Shown here: positions 60,651-64,000 of the stretch, piece after piece
Layout of the letters: each line of letters starts with the position of its first letter
How positions within the stretch are numbered: position 1 is the first letter of the stretch
From: Candidatus Binatota bacterium
GTDB taxonomy: Bacteria; Desulfobacterota; Binatia; UBA1149
Direction of reading: 5' to 3'
Length of the DNA: 64,000 nucleotides
Assembly: GCA_012960245.1 (NCBI GenBank)
Contig: DUBO01000012.1
Coordinates: forward strand, 1 to 64,000
Position numbers and translations under genes: made by a program
Notes under the pieces: model-generated
The model's database searches: none
Told to the model about the DNA's origin: nothing
Seen by the model: the letters and a program-made list of their open reading frames with translations, nothing else

Positions 60651-61622
60651 ATGGCTGATACCAGGCTGCAGATAGTGGTTGGCAAGGGAGGCGTGGGCAA
60701 GTCCACTGTCGCGGCGGCACTGGCTTTGGAAAGAGCGGCGCGCGGTGGACGGGTGCTGGCGCTTGAGCTGGGCGGTAGCGGCGGGCTGGCGCGAGCGCTG
60801 GGCGTTGAGTCCTCGTCCGACCCGGTAAAGACAAGTCAGGCCTTGCCGCCGGGCGAAGTCTACGTGGCGTCAGTGGATGGCGAGGCGGCGCTCTCGGAAT
60901 ACCTGGCCCTGATGGTACCCGTGCGGCGAATGCTTCACGGCGTGACGACCAGCCGCTTTTACAAGGCCTTCGTCGGTGCCGCGCCGGGGCTGAAAGAACT
61001 GATGGCCGTAGGCAAGGTCTGGTACGAGTGCCAGAAGACCAACGACGACGGCAGCCCGACCTGGACTACCGTCATAGTTGAGGCCGGCGCCACCGGCCAC
61101 AGCTTGCGCTACCTGCGTATGCCAGAGGTAGCTGCGCGGACTTTTGGCTCGGGCCTGGTGCACAGGGAGGCCGTCAGGGTGGGCGACATGCTGTGCGATC
61201 CCGACTACTGCCGCGTGCACGTGGTGGCCTTGCCCGAGGCGATGCCCTTGTCCGAGGCCCGCGAGGTGCTGGTCGCGCTCGATGAAGAACTGGGCATGGA
61301 GGTGGGCAGGCTCATCGTGAACTGTTGTCGACAGGCCGCGCCGCCCGCGGCCGAGCGCTTGTCCGGCGAGTTGGCGACTGCTGCATCAAGCGGGCCGGAG
61401 GGTGGTTTGGCTACCGTCCTGGCCGAGCTGGCAGCACGCGAGCTGTCCTGGCTTGGGATACAGGAACGAGGTCTTGAGCGTATAGAACGCGACAGCGGGC
61501 GCCGGGTGCTGAGGCTGCCCTTGCTGGTGGCAGAAGAGTTCGGACCGGCCGAGCTCAGCCGGCTCGCCGGGTTGCTGGCCGGAGAGCCGGGTATCAACGC
61601 AGGCGGGGTGGCTGAGTCGTGA
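60651..61622 (+). CDS. ArsA/Get3-like ATPase, subunit lacking the switch aspartates
   Basis: A 323-residue P-loop protein of the ArsA/Get3/MinD superfamily; the ATG has GAGG just upstream and replaces a longer frame start. The deviant Walker A 'VVGKGGVGKSTVA' keeps the signature Lys12. The switch I motif, DPA in Get3, is replaced by Gly-rich 'LELGGSGGLARALG', and the switch II Asp is Glu ('IVEAGATGHSLRYL'). It may bind nucleotide yet hydrolyse poorly. It overlaps the second ATPase gene by four bases. Paired ArsA-like ATPases occur in Actinobacteria and Myxococcota; their client (membrane-protein targeting or an unknown cargo) is not known here. Confidence 0.82.
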   Translation: MADTRLQIVVGKGGVGKSTVAAALALERAARGGRVLALELGGSGGLARALGVESSSDPVKTSQALPPGEVYVASVDGEAALSEYLALMVPVRRMLHGVTTSRFYKAFVGAAPGLKELMAVGKVWYECQKTNDDGSPTWTTVIVEAGATGHSLRYLRMPEVAARTFGSGLVHREAVRVGDMLCDPDYCRVHVVALPEAMPLSEAREVLVALDEELGMEVGRLIVNCCRQAAPPAAERLSGELATAASSGPEGGLATVLAELAARELSWLGIQERGLERIERDSGRRVLRLPLLVAEEFGPAELSRLAGLLAGEPGINAGGVAES

Positions 61623-62740
61623 GCGTGGGCGGGCTGCTTTCAGAGCACCGAGTGATTGTGTGCGTGGGTAGCGGCGGGGTGGGCAAAACCACCATCGCGG
61701 CGGCGCTGGCTTTGCGAGCTGCCGCCGAGGGCAAACGCGCCATGGTTCTCACCATCGATCCGGCCCGTAGGCTTGCCCAGGCACTGGGGCTGGACTCTCT
61801 GGCCAGCGGAGGACAGCGGGTGAGCGAAGAGGCGCTGGCCGCGGCCGACTGTCGCGTGAGCGGTACGCTCAGCGCCGGCATGCTCGAGCAGAAGGGCGCC
61901 TGGGACGATTTCATCCGCCGCAGCGCGGCCTCCGACAAAATCGCGGAGGCCATACTGGCTAACGAGTTTTACGGCCACCTGTCGGTTTCCTTCGCGGGTT
62001 CTGCCGAATACATGGCCGTTGAGGAACTCGCGCGCATAGTTGACTCCGAGCAGTACGATGTCGTCGTTCTCGACACGCCGCCCACGGCCCACGCGCTGGA
62101 CTTTCTGCTCGCGCCCCGGCGCCTGCGCGAGTTTCTTGATCGTTCGTTACTGGGGTGGTTGGTCAAGCCGTCGGTCGCGGCAGGAAAAGTGGCGTGGAAG
62201 ACCGCGCGGCGCAGCCTGGGCTACGTGCTCGACCGCCTGGAGGAGGCTACCGGGGCCCAGGCCCTGGCCTCGATAGCCGAGTTCTTTGTGGCCATGGATA
62301 CGTTGTTTGACGGTGTCGCTGAGCGAGGGGCCAGGGTGAGCGCGTTGCTCGAAAGCGAGCAGACGGCCTTCGTGCTGGTGGCCGGACCCGACGACAGGGT
62401 GCTCGACGAGAGTGACTACCTGCAACGGCGTATGGCTGAGCTGGGTGTTCCCCTGAGGGCGGTGGTGATCAACCGCCTGGCCGTATGCCCGCTGCAACCC
62501 GAGGCCCCGGCCCGCACCGAGGCCGCAGCATTGCTCGATGGGATGGATTCGGACGAGCTGGCCCGCAGCTGGCTTCTACAACTGTGGGACGACGCCTGGC
62601 GTGTGAGCCAGGGACAGGAACAGCGGCTGGAGGCCTTCGAGGCCCAGCTGCCCAAGGAGGTGAGAGTAGCCAGGGTGCCCGAAATGGATCACGACCTGCA
62701 CGAGCTGTCCGACCTGGCCGTCGTTGCGGCCGAACTGTAA
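61619..62740 (+). CDS. ArsA/Get3-like ATPase, subunit lacking the signature lysine
   Basis: A 373-residue partner of the preceding ATPase, GTG start, GTGA overlap. Walker A is 'CVGSGGVGKTTIAAAL', so the signature Lys of the deviant motif is Ser18, while the catalytic-loop Lys23 remains. Switch I 'LTIDPARRLAQALG' (Asp47) and switch II 'VVLDTPPTAHALDFLLAP' are intact. The active-site elements lost here are present in the partner and the reverse, as expected for a heterodimer in which each site borrows residues across the interface. No arsenic resistance gene is nearby, so arsenite export is unlikely. Confidence 0.85.
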   Translation: MSVGGLLSEHRVIVCVGSGGVGKTTIAAALALRAAAEGKRAMVLTIDPARRLAQALGLDSLASGGQRVSEEALAAADCRVSGTLSAGMLEQKGAWDDFIRRSAASDKIAEAILANEFYGHLSVSFAGSAEYMAVEELARIVDSEQYDVVVLDTPPTAHALDFLLAPRRLREFLDRSLLGWLVKPSVAAGKVAWKTARRSLGYVLDRLEEATGAQALASIAEFFVAMDTLFDGVAERGARVSALLESEQTAFVLVAGPDDRVLDESDYLQRRMAELGVPLRAVVINRLAVCPLQPEAPARTEAAALLDGMDSDELARSWLLQLWDDAWRVSQGQEQRLEAFEAQLPKEVRVARVPEMDHDLHELSDLAVVAAEL

Positions 62741-62756
62741 GCAGGGACGCGTTCCC

Positions 62757-63998
62757 TCAGGCAGCCGTGTCGAGGCTGCTCCAACGGCCGCAGCAGGTGC
62801 AACGCGGTGTCCATTCACTGCTGCCCGCCGAGCAGGCCGAGCATGCGAATATCGGTCCGGGGCCGTCCACAATGACTGCATTCCCATTGCTGCCGGCGCC
62901 GTTGGATACCCCGTTGCCCGACGCCGAGTTACCGGCCTCGATCTGCAGCCACAGAGTTTTTGCTGCGTCGTTGTCGGCTGCGGTTTTTTCGAGCAGCTCG
63001 CGGGCCGTATCTGCTTGCGAGTGGCCCGCGTAGTAGCGCGCCGCCAGCAGCGCCAGCCCCTGCTTGTCGGGGTAACGGGCCAGTAGCTTGTCGTAGAGTT
63101 TAGGCATGCGTTGAGTCTGGTCGCCGTCGGCCAGCAATTCCAGTTCGCGCAGCAGTATGGCCGCTGGTTTTCTCAGCACGGCTTTTTCCAGCAGCCGGGT
63201 GGCCTGGCGTTGATGGTCCGAGGTCGCCAGTGTGCGCGCGCGTTCGAGCAGGGCGGCCGAAAAGTCGGGATCGCTGTCGGTGATGCTCCTGAGCAGGGCC
63301 TCGCGCAGCTCGCCTTGGCTCTGCATTGCTTTTTCATAACGCGCGCCCAGCAGGCGGTTGCGCTCACCGTCGTCGTCGGGCCGTATGCGCGCCAATCGTT
63401 GTTGCACCTGTTCCGCGGCGTCCCAGTCGGACACTGCGAAGAGTTGGTCGCGCAGCATCTCCAGCACTCGCGGACTGTCGGGGTAGCTCGCACGCGCGCG
63501 ACCGAGCGCCGCCACGGCCGCCGGGTGATCGCCCAGCAGCGAGCAGGCACGGGCGTATGCAAAGAGCAGCAGGGGGTCATTGCCGAGTTCCTTCAAGCCG
63601 TCTTCCAGGATTTTGCGGGCCTGGTCGGGGCGGCCCTCTTCGAACCAGGTGTCGGCCATGTCGACCACCTGTCCGGGGTCGGGTTCGTGTTTTTTAGCCG
63701 CCTTGGTAAACAACGCCCGGGCGCGTGCGTAGTCGCCCGACAGTGCCAGCGAACGGGCCTCGCTGCGGGCCGACAGGCTCCAGGCGGCAGCTCTCACCTC
63801 GCGGTTGACCCGCCATGCCCGAAGCGCATTGCGGCCCTCGTGTATCAGCGCGAGCACGAAGATGGCCAGCGCGCCAGCGCAAAGCGACAGCAGCACCAGG
63901 ACCCCCACGGGCAGCTCCACGGCCCACTCGGCTCCCAGTGAGAACCGGGCCTTGTCGGGGTTCAGGTGTAGCAGGGCGGCGATGGCGCCAGCCATGAG
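62757..63998 (-). CDS. lapB: LapA-LapB-like membrane TPR protein with C-terminal rubredoxin-type zinc site (5' edge)
   Basis: At least 413 residues; an ATG lies at 63995, but the frame is open to the window edge and the first hydrophobic segment looks cut, so the true start may be outside. The N-terminal 65 residues resemble LapA (DUF1049): a hydrophobic strand, 'ALLHLNPDKARFSLG', a second helix ('PVGVLVLLSLCAGALAIFVL'), then a basic segment. About eight TPR repeats follow ('GDYARARALFTKAAKKHEPD', 'GRPDQARKILEDGLKELGND'). The C-terminus has two C-x2-C pairs ('FACSACSAG', 'PRCTCCGRW') as in LapB/YciM, which controls LPS synthesis through LpxC and FtsH. The order suggests a LapA-LapB fusion. 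Confidence 0.75.
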   Translation of the reverse strand, partial: LMAGAIAALLHLNPDKARFSLGAEWAVELPVGVLVLLSLCAGALAIFVLALIHEGRNALRAWRVNREVRAAAWSLSARSEARSLALSGDYARARALFTKAAKKHEPDPGQVVDMADTWFEEGRPDQARKILEDGLKELGNDPLLLFAYARACSLLGDHPAAVAALGRARASYPDSPRVLEMLRDQLFAVSDWDAAEQVQQRLARIRPDDDGERNRLLGARYEKAMQSQGELREALLRSITDSDPDFSAALLERARTLATSDHQRQATRLLEKAVLRKPAAILLRELELLADGDQTQRMPKLYDKLLARYPDKQGLALLAARYYAGHSQADTARELLEKTAADNDAAKTLWLQIEAGNSASGNGVSNGAGSNGNAVIVDGPGPIFACSACSAGSSEWTPRCTCCGRWSSLDTAA

Positions 63999-64000
63999 CA

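Noticed and set aside
60651-62740. Arsenite efflux system
   Set aside because: No arsB, arsR, arsC or arsD near the ArsA-like genes; metal-site Cys of true ArsA not evident.

Overview
The window is GC-rich, gene-dense, chromosomal-type DNA from a Gram-negative bacterium. Outer-membrane machinery (type II secretion, BamD, DegP/HtrA, LapB-like, MltD-like proteins) shows the envelope type. The content (CarD-IspD, HemX-HemA-HemC-CobA/HemD-HemB, DUF1844, NIL and sulfur-carrier proteins) resembles the former Deltaproteobacteria and neighbouring uncultured phyla such as Binatota, Myxococcota or Desulfobacterota; the exact phylum is an inference. No rRNA, tRNA, CRISPR array, insertion sequence or phage gene was recognised. 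Many genes overlap by 4-8 bases (ATGA, GTGA, TTGA), and this guided several start choices.

Layout. 1-2.9 kb: end of a membrane GT-C/TPR protein and a GT4 glycosyltransferase. 2.9-12.6 kb: a type II secretion operon, gspF-G-H-I-J-K-L-M-C-D, without gspE. 12.8-16.2 kb: a ferredoxin/membrane/Hsp20-like chimera and two KAS III-like proteins, the first lacking the catalytic Asn. 16.3-17.7 kb: carD and ispD. 17.7-19.5 kb (minus): cysK and larE. 19.7-27.1 kb: DUF1844, DegP, a frameshifted PBP1B-type protein, a lipoprotein, tsaD, ksgA and fpg. 27.1-30.5 kb (minus): dppA-B-C without ATPases. 30.6-40.5 kb: MltD-like enzyme, heme pathway genes, M48 protease and hisC. 40.5-45.1 kb (minus): a Gld-type ABC exporter with a DUF4340 protein. 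45.2-50.6 kb: polA, then an ECF sigma/anti-sigma operon with two envelope proteins. 50.6-53.5 kb (minus): sat and an SLC13 permease. 53.5-59.06 kb (minus): a SAM-riboswitch operon. 59.2-64 kb: a tyrosine phosphatase, bamD, two ArsA/Get3-like ATPases and a LapA-LapB-like protein running off the edge.

The most notable region is the minus-strand operon at 53.5-59.06 kb. A sigma70-type promoter is followed by a SAM-I (S-box) aptamer, an antiterminator and a U-tract terminator. The genes downstream are a ThiF/MoeB-type E1 lacking its N-terminal arginine-finger segment, a threonine synthase, a MoaD/ThiS-like carrier with its Gly-Gly buried five residues from the C-terminus, a cysteine synthase-like PLP enzyme, a NIL-domain protein, a degenerate E1-like protein that keeps the arginine-finger segment, and a radical-SAM-like protein with an unusual Cys spacing. 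I read this as a protein-thiocarboxylate sulfur route to cysteine or homocysteine under SAM control, possibly using a split two-subunit E1. The two ArsA/Get3-like ATPases also have complementary active-site losses, suggesting a second obligate heterodimer.
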